Below are positions 51,501-60,681 of a DNA stretch of 64,000 bases, in pieces. The notes beneath the pieces are model-generated. The model had not been told where the DNA came from. It ran no database searches and saw nothing but the letters and a program-made list of their open reading frames with translations. Origin of the DNA: JAVBMC01 sp031552845 (GTDB taxonomy: Bacteria > Verrucomicrobiota > Kiritimatiellia > RFP12 > DVOR01); contig JAVBMC010000042.1 in assembly GCA_031552845.1 (NCBI GenBank), positions 1 through 64,000 of the forward strand, read 5' to 3'. The position numbers and the translations under genes were made by a program. The stretch's first letter is position 1, and every line of letters starts with the position of its first letter.

Positions 51501-54500
51501 ACCAGCCGTTAGCACCGTCAGGATCGTTTGCGTCCAAGCCGAACAGATTCTCCCACCAGTCGGGCAAGCCATCGCCATCGCTATCAGCATTACCGCCAGT
51601 TTCCTTCATGTCTTCCATGTACTGGTCGCCATTTGTCGAGCCTGGGTTGAGCGGATTCGCGCCATTCCAACCATCGTCACCAAGCGCCGAGTTGGGATCC
51701 AAGCCGTAAGCCAATTCCCACCAGTCAGGTAAGCCATCACCATCCGAGTCCTCACTGGAGTAAGGCATCCAATCAGCAGAGGCCGCCCCCATGCCATCCC
51801 ACATATCGGAGACCGGCTTTGGCCAAGCCTTACCATAAGGCAACAGGTCGCCGGCAGAGTTCAGCATCGGTAACTCAAGGCCTGTGCGAGGCTCTGAAAT
51901 CAACGTTGTCTCATATGTCATATTCGTGCCTTCGGGCGTCACGTCAACCACATAATAGAGACCGTAAGGATTTGCTACATTCGGAATGACATGCGTCTCA
52001 TCAGTTTCTCCGGCATGCGTGTTTCCCCAGAAACGTGAGTCTAAGACGTTTTCATTGTTGTCTACCGTATATCCCGTTACATGACCACGCAATGGGAGGC
52101 GAGACATATTGTTTTGAATCCATTGGACATATTGCGGATCACTGCAATTAGAACTCAACGGCTGGGTTAGCATTTGTTCCAAGGCCACATACGTACTTGG
52201 CATATCAGCCCGTAAAGCATCAAACCCAGCCGGAGCCAACATTGCCGGTTGACTGCGATCTACAGTAACAGAGTTCGCCCCCGGAGGTGCCGAAACACCG
52301 CCGCTCATCAGGTTGTTGAAGTGGTAATGCTGAATCAACGCTGCATCCAATTTATAGGACGATCCCGCAATACGAGAGAACCCATTATACCGCTGTTTAC
52401 TGATTAAGTCGCGATTTGCCAGCATATCCAAACGCTTGTAACGTTTGCGACTGTCAACGTCTTGCTTGATTTCGTTTGCGCGACGGGCGCCGTCCCAAAT
52501 ACGGATTTCGTCCAACCAACCGGCATACCATGCCCCCGTCGGCTGGGATGCAGCGCCTGCTGGAACGGTGACAGATCCTGCAACGTTCAGGACTGCGGGA
52601 ACAGTAGAGCCGCTGATCACGTACTGAAGGCCACTGCTTCCAAGCGGTTCTTTATAGTAACTAATTGTTCCGTTTGCAGGAATCAGCGACGTATGCTTTG
52701 TTCCCATCGGCACACCGTCGACGAATAGCGTAAAGGTCCCAGCATCTGAGTCCAAACTAGCAGCCAAGTGCACCCATTCTTGTGGATTGAGTATCTTGCC
52801 CCCTGCGACTAACCGCTCTCCGGATTGCCCCATTGAGTCAAACTCCGCATAGGCCAAACCACTAGCGTTAATACCCAAACGGAAATTGGCGCGGATCGTC
52901 TGCAATGTATCCGGTGCCGTGCCGACTGGGTAAGAGCCTACTCGTTCCAAGACAACCTGATCAGTGTTGACACGATCCGGCCGTGCCCATACTTCAACCG
53001 TAAAGCTACGATACATCAAATACGAATCCTCAATGGAATACATCGTAGCAAACGTCTGATAATTCGGCAACTCAAGCGTCTGCGACAAGTAGGAACCCGC
53101 TCCTCCATCAAACCACATCGCTTGACGGCGGGTAATTGCTTCATTATCGTTTGGATCACGTCCATTGCGCACCATTTCATAGTCGCTGACGCCTGTTCCA
53201 GCAGTTGAAAAGCCCTCATTCATTTCAAAGCTAAACAAGCCAGCCAAATTCATCGTCATGTAAACCGTCACGCCGTCGGAGACGTACTCGGGCACCCAGT
53301 ACTCCAGAAACTTGGGGTTCATAAAAAAGGGTCCCTCTTGCATGTATCCGACTAGAGAGTCGGGACTGAACATATCCGTCATCCACAACGGAGATGGATC
53401 AGAGTGACTGTTGGCAGAGTTCGGCGTATCTGCCAACAATGCCTCCTCGTAGTTCGACAGCCCATCGTGATCAGGATCCGCATACGGCATGCCCGCAAGC
53501 CAAGGACATTTACGATAATTGGTCCAATCACTCGGCGATGTGATGTAAAAATATGGACTTGAGAGCACAGCCATACCAACCAGATCCGCGACCATGCCAA
53601 AACCTTCATAGTCTCCCAGCAATGGATTTAACCCATGGAATAACTCATAGAAATCATCCATACCGTCATAGTCCGAATCCGACAGCCTCGGGCTCGTCGT
53701 TGGGTAGTAAATAAATCCTCCTTTAATCAGCCCAGGCAGAACTTTTGTTTCATAGGGCAAAGGCGGCGGGAAGAAACAATATTCCGTCTGCCCGAGGAGA
53801 AGCTCCTTATAGCGAGCGGAATCTGTTGGAATGGTTGCATTCCATCCAATATAAAACGGCACCACTGTATCAGGTTCTTGTTGGCCGTTATCATAGCGGA
53901 AACATGACAAATTCATCGCCATATATTCCTGGAAGTTCAACAAACCATCGTGATCATAGTCCGCATATGCGTCTGGAACCGTTCCGTCCATCCAGATATT
54001 TCCATTTTTATAAGGATCCCCTTGCAGCGAAAAGGCCGCTTCCCACACATCCGGAATACCATCAATATCTGTATCAGCCGAATGCGGGTCCAACCCACCG
54101 CCCGTCACACAACCAGCCGTTAACTGGATAACCTCTGCCCACTCCGTCATGCGCAGCAGGTACTCCTCGTCCGTAGCAGGGTCATAAATGAAAAGCATGC
54201 CCTCCAAACCATCGGAAGCATAATCTCCGTCGGTATCACCGCTCACAGGGTCAGTAGCAAAATGCTTATTGGCCCAGTCAGCATTGATATTGATGATCGT
54301 CGGCGTGTTTGCATATCCGGCACAGGTCGCCACGCCACAGAATTCCTTCCGCAATGTCATTAACTCTGTCTGATCCGACGGAATCAACGGCGGAACATTT
54401 ACCATATCGCCAAAGGACGTATACTTGACCCCCATGGCCTTCATATACGCCGCAATGCCCGGCGAATCTACATAAAGATTCCAACCATCCGCAATACCGT

Positions 54501-57500
54501 CCGGGGGATCAAATTCATCAGGATTATCATCATTGGGCGTAGGCTTATCAGCCGTTGTTGGATCAGAGAACGGAACCTTATCCCATGTTTCCGGTGTTGG
54601 TGGGTAGGATTTACCATTCTTTTGAGCGTAATACTGCATCAGCAAATACTCGTCCAACGTGGTAAACGGCACCGTATTCGGCGCCTTGAAGGTTGAACCC
54701 GCTTCAGCACCGCGCGGTAATGCATACTCTTCCGCAATCGCCGTCATGCCATGAAACTGGCGGAAGCCCGGCGAGAACAGGATATTATTCCAAACCTCAG
54801 AGTGAATGGCAAGCAAATCACGCCCTAACGGTGCTCCCACCGTTCCGACAAAGTTGGTAACAATCTTCGTGACGAGATTGCTTGCTGTTACATCGTAAAC
54901 ACCGTATGCGCCCAAATCAACCACATACCCAATTGCCGGGCTAATGGTAAGGCCGGTGAAGGCTGAAGCCGGTGCCTCTGTAATAGGCACAAAAGCACGC
55001 ACCGCACCATCCGCTACCGTTCCATCCTCTGCCACGACAAGACAAGCGTTACCAATCTGCAGTTTTGCCATCCAATCGTTGTCTGGATTACCCATTGCAT
55101 GCGGCGGCTTGGCATCACGGCTATCCAACGGATCCCAATCATAATACACTTCCCAACCATCCAGCAAACCATCGCCGTCTGTATCAAAGTGCAAGGGGTT
55201 AGTTCCTAATAGGTACTCTTCCCCGTTGGAAAGCCCGTCATTATCCGGATCAGCATCCAATAATCCAGCGCTACTGGTCGCAGCCGGATTAAACATTGCC
55301 AGCAACGCCTTATGCGCAACGTCATCATTGGTCTCCCACAACGGCAAACCAGCAGGTGCCTGCCAAGTCTCATCAAATTTTCTGGCTTTGTCAACTGCGT
55401 TGGTATCATTCTTCAAGAAGTTCCAGAAGAAGTACTTCCACCCGTCGCCGATGCCATCATTCGCAGTAGAGAATTTCGTCGGATTTGACCCTCCGCGGAA
55501 CGGGCTCATCACCCCAGTCACCCGGTTTGACCACGGAACTGTGGAAACTTCCAGCACCGGCGCATTCGGATCCCAGCCGCGAGCTTCAAGCAAATTGTTG
55601 AACGGTTGCGGCTTGATGCTTCCCAGATCAGGGCTGTCGGAGTACCCGCTAGCAGGCAATTTAACCGGCACAGGCAGAGGCCACACCCAAGCATGCCCCA
55701 CTGCCGGCAGATAATCTTCGTCGTCTTCGTTGCCGAGCATGTTCGTGTCATCAAAAACTTTATCCAGTTTAATGTTCAGCGGCGTCGACATCGGCCAATA
55801 TTTGTTTTCCCAGATGTCCGGCAGGCCGTCCATATCATAGTCGCCCATGCCATCATTTAACACATACTCCGCACTAAACAGAACGTATAAAGGAATTGGC
55901 GGCGGTGTATTTGCCGTTGCACCCGCCGAATTTTCGGGTTTTTCTGCCTTTGTGAAATCCACAACCAAATCGCTCGGATCTGTTTGCTCTCCTGACACCA
56001 CGCCTGCATTTTTACTATCGCCTTCCATCGAAGTCGTCCATGCTAGAAAGAAACTGGCTCTTCCATCTGCAAGTGCAGGCAACTCAGGCTGCGCAGCAGT
56101 ACGTACAGACTCCTCATACTGCGTGCCCAAGGTGAAGGGAAACGCCGTCAAGCGCGTAAAATTTGCAGACGTGCTAAAGTTGAAGAGCAAATTATTAGCA
56201 TTATTTATCGAGACCGAAGACGATTTCGCGTCAACGCTCTCCCAATCAGGAGCGCCGACAGTACCACGCCCGGGACCACGCTTATAAACAATGACCTGAC
56301 GAGCATCAGTAATAATAATCTTGCGCCGTTCCGATCCCCACCAGACTTGATTGCCCGAAACGGACTCGCCATCCGTCCAGCGAACCGTCCACGTATAGGT
56401 GCCTCCCACGGAATAAGCATGCGAGAATAAGGCCATAAATTCAGCCCACGTATGTAACCCCGTAAGGGTTGTCACTAAATCCCCCTCGACATTACTCAAC
56501 ATATTGGATGTTCCATCTCCATATTCAATACTGACCTGCAATTTATCAGCCTTGACATCACGGAAGTAAACAGCAAACGAAACCTGCTCCAACGCATTAT
56601 AAACCGCCTCATTCTGTGGATCAGCTGCGGAAAATACCGGCTTAAAGTTAGATGCCGCTACCCCCACATAGCTTGTTGTATACCCTGGCGCCGAGACCAT
56701 CAAGTACCCTGTTTGCGGCCCATTTAAAAATACCATTGATACGGGAATTTCAAGAGTCTGTTTGCCGGCCTCAATAACTACTTGTGTTTGGTCAAAGTCG
56801 ACCAGTCCGCCGGTGGGGACTTTACTTGCGTCGGCACCGCCAAAAGTAAACGTTGTTGTCCTAGACAAGGGCGCTGCGAACTTAATGGTAATGTTCGTTA
56901 GTACGTCACCCTCTGCTTGCGAAAGGACAGAGGATTCTGTTTTCAAGAGGTTGTCGCTATAAATCGGTATTACCGGCAGTACCTGCTTCATCATAACACG
57001 GCCAAAGACGTTGCCGTCTTCTAGCGCATCCACCAGTGGCAGAATGTAACGGTTACTGACAGGCGTTCCTGACGGGCTGGTGAAAACAGGTTTGGTGGAG
57101 CCTGCCGGATAAAGTGCCAACACATTCGTTGTCGAAATTAGTCGAGGATCAGCAGTCAAGGTAATTGTTGCACTGCCAGGCCCCTCAAAAGTAAGAACCG
57201 TTGGATTCTCATAGATGCTAGTGTTTTGAAATGCAACATTGAAGGAAAGGGGCCCATTTGCAAATGCTGACAACGGCATGCCTGCGCACGAAATGGTACA
57301 GTTCACCGTCCCGCCAAGGGGCACCGTTGCATTGGAACCGTCCCCAATAGTCATTGTAAAAAAGTCCCAAGCATCCGAATCATAAATACTGAACGTGCCC
57401 TCATCAGGTATATCGACCATCTGATCATCGACTTCAATCTCGGCCGAGCGCATGGCATCATCATTACTCTCAGGCTTCGGTGTACGGCCATCATTAAAGA

Positions 57501-58281
57501 AGAGCGTATACACGCCGGCCTCATAAAAGGCAACCTTCACCGTCACATAACCGGCCGAACCGCTTGCAATATCTTTGTAGATTTGTTGGTTAGCCGGCAC
57601 ACCCGCAGTCGAAAGAATACGTACGGCGTCATTAGTCGACCAAATACGTAACGAACGCTTGTTGAGGGAAGCCGCAGTCCCTGGCAAAATCCCGGTCGTT
57701 TTGAAAACAATCGTTGTCACGCCAAGTGGTACTGCGCTATTGGGAGTGACCACCTGCCAGCCCTCTCCACGGATATTCTGCGTGTTAATCGGCGTGACAC
57801 CTGCTGTTGGCAAAACGGGGATAAATGCTTTACTACGGGGGTTTGGATCTTCGAGATAGAACGTTAACTGACCAAGAACCGCCGTCACGAGCAGATTGGT
57901 ATAGATGTCACCAGGGCGGACGGTATACCGCATCATAATTTCATAGTCACTCGGGCCTTCCCCAAAATAAGTTGCAACTGCTGTTGTAGCTTCTGTTGAG
58001 TCAACAGTACCGCTAGCACTGCTCTTAGGATAATTCAGCTGTAATTTGAACCCGTCGCGTGAGCCTGTTGAGTTAAGTATTTGGTCAAACTCCACAAGGA
58101 AGAAAATGTCACTTCCTTCATAATAGGCGGTCTGAGTCTCAATCGGAGTGTAAAACTCATCAACCACCGTAATTTTACTTATGTTTACCGAAGTAACGGT
58201 CTGCGCCAAGGCTCCCGTGGCCGCAAAAAGGGCAAAAGCCAGCACAGAATGTTTGATTTTAGAGAAGAGTGTTGTTTTCAT
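48547..58281 (-). CDS. Giant secreted protein with PKD, LamG and TSP3-like calcium motifs
   Basis: 3244 residues. Signal peptide (VLAFALFAATGALAQ) and beta-rich modules at the start; a PKD-like domain at about 550-660 (VEYGDGTSNML; HAYSVGGTYTWTVRW). From about 815 on there are many DxDxDGLxDxWE motifs like those of thrombospondin type 3 repeats (DYDMDGLPDIWE; DTDGDGLLDGWE near 1035; two DSDGDGLPDWWE near 2182 and 2240; DTDNDGVSDTWE near 3042), each able to hold calcium. A LamG/concanavalin-like domain lies at about 1735-1900 (SFTVEVWARPDRVN). The start has only a weak Shine-Dalgarno site. It is probably a calcium-stabilised surface filament or adhesin. No cell-wall sorting motif is visible; the end is TAFFRVRLSLQQ. 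Confidence 0.8.
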   Translation of the reverse strand: MKTTLFSKIKHSVLAFALFAATGALAQTVTSVNISKITVVDEFYTPIETQTAYYEGSDIFFLVEFDQILNSTGSRDGFKLQLNYPKSSASGTVDSTEATTAVATYFGEGPSDYEIMMRYTVRPGDIYTNLLVTAVLGQLTFYLEDPNPRSKAFIPVLPTAGVTPINTQNIRGEGWQVVTPNSAVPLGVTTIVFKTTGILPGTAASLNKRSLRIWSTNDAVRILSTAGVPANQQIYKDIASGSAGYVTVKVAFYEAGVYTLFFNDGRTPKPESNDDAMRSAEIEVDDQMVDIPDEGTFSIYDSDAWDFFTMTIGDGSNATVPLGGTVNCTISCAGMPLSAFANGPLSFNVAFQNTSIYENPTVLTFEGPGSATITLTADPRLISTTNVLALYPAGSTKPVFTSPSGTPVSNRYILPLVDALEDGNVFGRVMMKQVLPVIPIYSDNLLKTESSVLSQAEGDVLTNITIKFAAPLSRTTTFTFGGADASKVPTGGLVDFDQTQVVIEAGKQTLEIPVSMVFLNGPQTGYLMVSAPGYTTSYVGVAASNFKPVFSAADPQNEAVYNALEQVSFAVYFRDVKADKLQVSIEYGDGTSNMLSNVEGDLVTTLTGLHTWAEFMALFSHAYSVGGTYTWTVRWTDGESVSGNQVWWGSERRKIIITDARQVIVYKRGPGRGTVGAPDWESVDAKSSSVSINNANNLLFNFSTSANFTRLTAFPFTLGTQYEESVRTAAQPELPALADGRASFFLAWTTSMEGDSKNAGVVSGEQTDPSDLVVDFTKAEKPENSAGATANTPPPIPLYVLFSAEYVLNDGMGDYDMDGLPDIWENKYWPMSTPLNIKLDKVFDDTNMLGNEDDEDYLPAVGHAWVWPLPVPVKLPASGYSDSPDLGSIKPQPFNNLLEARGWDPNAPVLEVSTVPWSNRVTGVMSPFRGGSNPTKFSTANDGIGDGWKYFFWNFLKNDTNAVDKARKFDETWQAPAGLPLWETNDDVAHKALLAMFNPAATSSAGLLDADPDNDGLSNGEEYLLGTNPLHFDTDGDGLLDGWEVYYDWDPLDSRDAKPPHAMGNPDNDWMAKLQIGNACLVVAEDGTVADGAVRAFVPITEAPASAFTGLTISPAIGYVVDLGAYGVYDVTASNLVTKIVTNFVGTVGAPLGRDLLAIHSEVWNNILFSPGFRQFHGMTAIAEEYALPRGAEAGSTFKAPNTVPFTTLDEYLLMQYYAQKNGKSYPPTPETWDKVPFSDPTTADKPTPNDDNPDEFDPPDGIADGWNLYVDSPGIAAYMKAMGVKYTSFGDMVNVPPLIPSDQTELMTLRKEFCGVATCAGYANTPTIININADWANKHFATDPVSGDTDGDYASDGLEGMLFIYDPATDEEYLLRMTEWAEVIQLTAGCVTGGGLDPHSADTDIDGIPDVWEAAFSLQGDPYKNGNIWMDGTVPDAYADYDHDGLLNFQEYMAMNLSCFRYDNGQQEPDTVVPFYIGWNATIPTDSARYKELLLGQTEYCFFPPPLPYETKVLPGLIKGGFIYYPTTSPRLSDSDYDGMDDFYELFHGLNPLLGDYEGFGMVADLVGMAVLSSPYFYITSPSDWTNYRKCPWLAGMPYADPDHDGLSNYEEALLADTPNSANSHSDPSPLWMTDMFSPDSLVGYMQEGPFFMNPKFLEYWVPEYVSDGVTVYMTMNLAGLFSFEMNEGFSTAGTGVSDYEMVRNGRDPNDNEAITRRQAMWFDGGAGSYLSQTLELPNYQTFATMYSIEDSYLMYRSFTVEVWARPDRVNTDQVVLERVGSYPVGTAPDTLQTIRANFRLGINASGLAYAEFDSMGQSGERLVAGGKILNPQEWVHLAASLDSDAGTFTLFVDGVPMGTKHTSLIPANGTISYYKEPLGSSGLQYVISGSTVPAVLNVAGSVTVPAGAASQPTGAWYAGWLDEIRIWDGARRANEIKQDVDSRKRYKRLDMLANRDLISKQRYNGFSRIAGSSYKLDAALIQHYHFNNLMSGGVSAPPGANSVTVDRSQPAMLAPAGFDALRADMPSTYVALEQMLTQPLSSNCSDPQYVQWIQNNMSRLPLRGHVTGYTVDNNENVLDSRFWGNTHAGETDETHVIPNVANPYGLYYVVDVTPEGTNMTYETTLISEPRTGLELPMLNSAGDLLPYGKAWPKPVSDMWDGMGAASADWMPYSSEDSDGDGLPDWWELAYGLDPNSALGDDGWNGANPLNPGSTNGDQYMEDMKETGGNADSDGDGLPDWWENLFGLDANDPDGANGWYGDPDGDGLHNHAEYIAGTDPFSRSTALDGVPDFFKKNKNSTYGLLLTDSDYIEDLWELSYLGFADPDKWDAVTDYDYDGWSNWAEARYRRAYVKGTMPSVMDRNDPYASAKGQTTGSAALDAKYSKLFELPVPQIKLNVTLATLNTLTDGTIPDGAVLTVWAYSNKDMNGKPDAVFNYPLVQTAARKRLGLYDTNQGAFDLTIGPGHIVPGSIQIYTRAGTGEAATYADVALDDYKGQLVDVRGEVLYTGYIYSDPTTNRLEVNSLYTTVIGGIDYQKGLITNLNFQAHAYLTYRADRYGACDLVIDYNYWVPATFPMTLTLDEADTGYIKEGTNTFFCFLDLNGDGLWTADEPAGIPAPTGDNRIGDGTSSAAADITHQVGWDCSSLAVTLTDSAMGYIRYSWDASTIAPTNGVYDVLFSRLESFKIIDYSTTNNNYATFRKYISSTRPFIHEGDFLAFDQFGMEWNGAFTTPNNFTNIVYDVVINGVTNGTYAMNYPPGSASITPEPPAPTPLLDPDRIKPTIVSPLGAVIYQGQPKFSWSAYEGATAFRLEIAGAGGSKVYDSGLQKTPQIVRQTQPISGYSVPNYTYEWTVPLAPGLNINDGTYEWSVTHYAPFAQQGFKTTGGAFTLKALEATTANLTQNTAWMDVEIHYDGAFEMNTSGTVAGSQIRVEAHEARDFDDVPKAGAVLAGANRAPVFSSPVTGGVVRIAGLVPNKSYYVVAWVDLNGDSKREVFEPWGYVRAEGHPTRPFDAIPVVARHNDSSKATLWMQDVDTDNDGVSDTWEIQTSSDLTSNGNGSREALLSALMHYGSVALNAMSAAEILALGNEALEANLLGITSSQIEGASPFTAAESVTIFGDDDLRKFANTTYAVLMNGVTVGESGDASVQWMLGEKSNTPSMLKRSTLAGSSSTGNSFTPATLSEAVATGKVKILYTLERMVPGGPWEAVNHGYSRDAIANVPVDANQPTAFFRVRLSLQQ

Positions 58282-58368
58282 TTTTTATTCCATTTCTCGA
58301 AATTCGTCAATTGCAACTGAGTAGTAATTCTCTACCTAAGTTATGCTCTTTGTAGGCTTGGGGATTCC

Positions 58369-58851
58369 TTATGGGCGTCCATCCGGTTTTGGCATTTCCT
58401 GTCCGGCAGCCTTGTACTCCTCGCTCTGCCGAATCATCCGTTCACGGATTGTCGCTCTGGCACGCGCATGCGCGGCACTAGCCGCCTGCTCCTTCTCGTC
58501 CAAAATCTTTTTAAGTTTACCCCACTCCACATCGGCCTTGCAGGCAGACTTGAAGGCAACCTCGTCGTTCGAGTCTTTCAAAGTACCCCGTATGCGTGCT
58601 TCCGCTGTTTCAAGCTGTTGCGCGGCGGCCTGCAACTCCTTGCCGGCGACACGTTTTTGCTCCTTTACAGCATCCAATTCCGCGCGATATTCAGGATCAG
58701 CCATCCGTTCTTTGACAACACCGGCCGCATCTGTCGCCAGTGGTTTCTGCGGCGGCGCAGCAGTAGATGCAGGAGCTTCCTCACGCTTGCCACAACCCGC
58801 AAACGCCAAGCTCATCACCACAGCAACCACACAAATTAGTCTCAAATTCAT
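58369..58851 (-). CDS. Coiled-coil lipoprotein (paralogue 3)
   Basis: 160 residues with lipobox LAFAGCGKRE (Cys about 20). The mature chain is almost entirely helical and charged (KELQAAAQQLETAEARIRGT; ARARATIRERMIRQSEEYKA). The phrase FKSACKADVEWGKLKKILDE is shared with its two neighbours. The start codon overlaps the stop of the preceding gene by 4 bp, so the three genes form one operon. A periplasmic spacer or peptidoglycan-linking role, as for small coiled-coil lipoproteins, is only a guess. Confidence 0.6.
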   Translation of the reverse strand: MNLRLICVVAVVMSLAFAGCGKREEAPASTAAPPQKPLATDAAGVVKERMADPEYRAELDAVKEQKRVAGKELQAAAQQLETAEARIRGTLKDSNDEVAFKSACKADVEWGKLKKILDEKEQAASAAHARARATIRERMIRQSEEYKAAGQEMPKPDGRP

Positions 58852-59324
58852 TTCTGTTCTTTCCCTGCCGACATTGCTTGCTGAACTTCGGTGGCACCTT
58901 GTGTGCCGTATTTCGCTCGATTCTCAGCAGCAAGATGCTCACGGTTCAACTTCACGACCTTCTTGTAAGCAGCATCCACTGCAACGGAAAGCTCTGTACA
59001 CTGCACATCCAGCTTTTTCCACTGGTCATCAGCCTCACAAGTTGCCCGTAGCTTCGGCTGATCAACAGCCTGCTCCAACCCCGCCTTCACTCGCGTTTCA
59101 GCCTCGTCAAGCTGCTTCTTGGCCTCATTAAACTTGCGACGCGCCGCCCGCAACTCACCCTGAGCGGTCGAAATCGCCGCGATATACTTTTGATCGGTCA
59201 CCGGCGTTGCGACAACCACCTTTGGCTCCGCAACAGGCGCTGCCTCCGGCTGCTCCTTGGAACATCCGACGAAGAGCGCACACACCGTCACCGCCAGTCC
59301 AAACTGTCTTAAACCCTTTTGCAT
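58848..59324 (-). CDS. Coiled-coil lipoprotein (paralogue 2)
   Basis: 158 residues from the ATG at 59324; a GTG at 59339 would add five residues and overlap the preceding gene's stop. Neither start has a strong ribosome binding site, so coupling to the upstream gene is likely. Lipobox ALFVGCSKEQ, then a Pro/Ala/Val linker, then charged helices (AISTAQGELRAARRKFNEAK; KQLDEAETRVKAGLEQ) and the shared phrase LRATCEADDQWKKLDVQCTE. Function unknown. Confidence 0.6.
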   Translation of the reverse strand: MQKGLRQFGLAVTVCALFVGCSKEQPEAAPVAEPKVVVATPVTDQKYIAAISTAQGELRAARRKFNEAKKQLDEAETRVKAGLEQAVDQPKLRATCEADDQWKKLDVQCTELSVAVDAAYKKVVKLNREHLAAENRAKYGTQGATEVQQAMSAGKEQK

Positions 59325-59335
59325 TAATATAGCTC

Positions 59336-59794
59336 TCACTTCTTCTGCTCCGCCGCCTGCTTAGCCTCTGCCTCGCGCAATGCCGCCTGAGCAACACGGT
59401 TCGACATCGCACTATCCGATTCCGTCAGCACTACTACATCACGCACTTCCTTTGCCACATCGCCCGCATACGTCGTCCGTTTCTTAGCAATTTCCGCGAG
59501 TTCTTTTTGAATCTCCTGCCAACGGGCATCTGCCTCATACGTTGCCTGCAACGATGACCGATCTGACGGGTCGGGAGCCGTTTTTGCTAATTTCGCCTCC
59601 AGCAACCGCTTCTCCCGCATCAACTGCCCGGTTGTCTTCAAATGCTCCTTATCAATCGCTTCGCGCTTTTGTGCAATCTCGCCCACCGAAGGCGCCTTGG
59701 CTGGCGGCTCCTCAGCCTGTTTTTTACGGCAGCCCGACGCCCCCAACAGAGCGCAGCAGACACCCGCCGTAACAGCTATGGACAATCTATTCAT
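59336..59794 (-). CDS. Coiled-coil lipoprotein (paralogue 1)
   Basis: 152 residues from the ATG at 59794; this start gives a compact lipoprotein signal (AVTAGVCCALLGASGCRKKQ). The longer frame to 59860 adds only a basic, proline-rich stretch. The mature part is helical (EIAQKREAIDKEHLKTTGQL; MREKRLLEAKLAKTAP) with the shared phrase LQATYEADARWQEIQKELAE, and ends AKQAAEQKK. It is the first gene of the three-lipoprotein operon, about 95 bp from its promoter. Function unknown. Confidence 0.6.
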   Translation of the reverse strand: MNRLSIAVTAGVCCALLGASGCRKKQAEEPPAKAPSVGEIAQKREAIDKEHLKTTGQLMREKRLLEAKLAKTAPDPSDRSSLQATYEADARWQEIQKELAEIAKKRTTYAGDVAKEVRDVVVLTESDSAMSNRVAQAALREAEAKQAAEQKK

Positions 59795-59892
59795 GACAAC
59801 GATTAAAACACTTCTGAAGACCCAAGACCCGCCCCCGTTTTGATGCGGCGGCGAGTCCATTTTTCACGAAACACAGCTAGAAAATCAACGGC

Positions 59893-59921
59893 AGTATATC
59901 ACACGCACGCCGACAAGTAAA
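59893..59921 (-). promoter_or_regulatory. Promoter of the three-lipoprotein operon
   Basis: TTTACT (59916-59921) and TATACT (59893-59898) on the minus strand with a 17-bp spacer. Confidence 0.6.
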
Positions 59922-60389
59922 GCAGTAATTTCGCCATTCACCTACTTCCCGCAACCCACTCGCCAAGAACTACCCATGCTCCCATCCCCGCAAGAAACTC
60001 AAAAACAGGAACGCCCCAGCCCTCACTCTCACCCCTCAAAATTACCTACTATAGGCCAGCCAGCACTTCCGCTTGACATTCCCCGCCAATCTGCTAAACT
60101 GCCCCTTATCACCCTACTTCAACCATGTTCACCGCTTTTGCCATTACTTTTCTCCCGCTCCTCTGCTACACGTCTCAGCAGGCAGGACGTGCCGTGCCAA
60201 AACCGCCGCATCGCGTGAGCAGTTCACTCTCCAAGAAAGCGGGCGTTCCATCCGTCTGATCAGTCGGATCTGACTGATCAATCAAACATATCATTTGTGC
60301 GCTGTCATATAACAAGTTAGCGCAAACACACACCTCACGCCACCTCCCAATACGGGAACGATGCTCGATCGAGTATGCCCCCATGAGTG
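59922..60389. other. Gene-free intergenic stretch with an inverted repeat
   Basis: No frame with a ribosome binding site or a recognisable product is seen. TGATCAGTC (60257-60265) and GACTGATCA (60272-60280) form a perfect 9-bp inverted repeat around GGATCT. A palindrome CTCGATCGAG lies at 60364-60373. These look like binding or repeat sites without an assigned function. Confidence 0.5.
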
Positions 60390-60527
60390 GGACGCCTCAT
60401 ACCCCCTAAGTGCTACCATCAATACCCCATCGATGCTACCACCAACACCTCGTGCCTGCTACCACCTATCCCCTATGAGGCCTACCACTCATACCCTGCG
60501 CCTACTACCATCGACGGGGTATTGCTG
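60390..60527 (+). repeat. 23-bp-period degenerate tandem repeat array
   Basis: CTACCA occurs at 60413, 60436, 60459, 60482 and 60505, each exactly 23 bp apart. The interval between is variable but keeps an A-rich/CCC core (AATACCCC, AACACCTC, TATCCCCT, CATACCCT). The 23 bp in front (60390-60412, with CTCATACCCC) looks like a decayed unit. The last unit contains the complement (GGGGTAT, TGGTAG), so its CTACCA can pair with TGGTAG at 60526-60531. The array is upstream of the 60682 gene. Confidence 0.7.
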
Positions 60528-60681
60528 GTAGCATCCACGCGCCCTATCCCGTCCCATCAACAGATCCCTTGCATCCCTAAAATTGCCTTGCAAGGGACTC
60601 CGGAACGTGGTACCATACTCGGTGGTTCTGGTAAGTGAAACGTCCGTTATGGGCGGAAACATGACACAAGGGAGGCGCGAT

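Noticed and set aside
60387..60638. CRISPR array at the 23-bp repeats
   Set aside because: Units follow each other directly with no separate spacers of 25-40 bp, only six bases are constant, and there are no cas genes.
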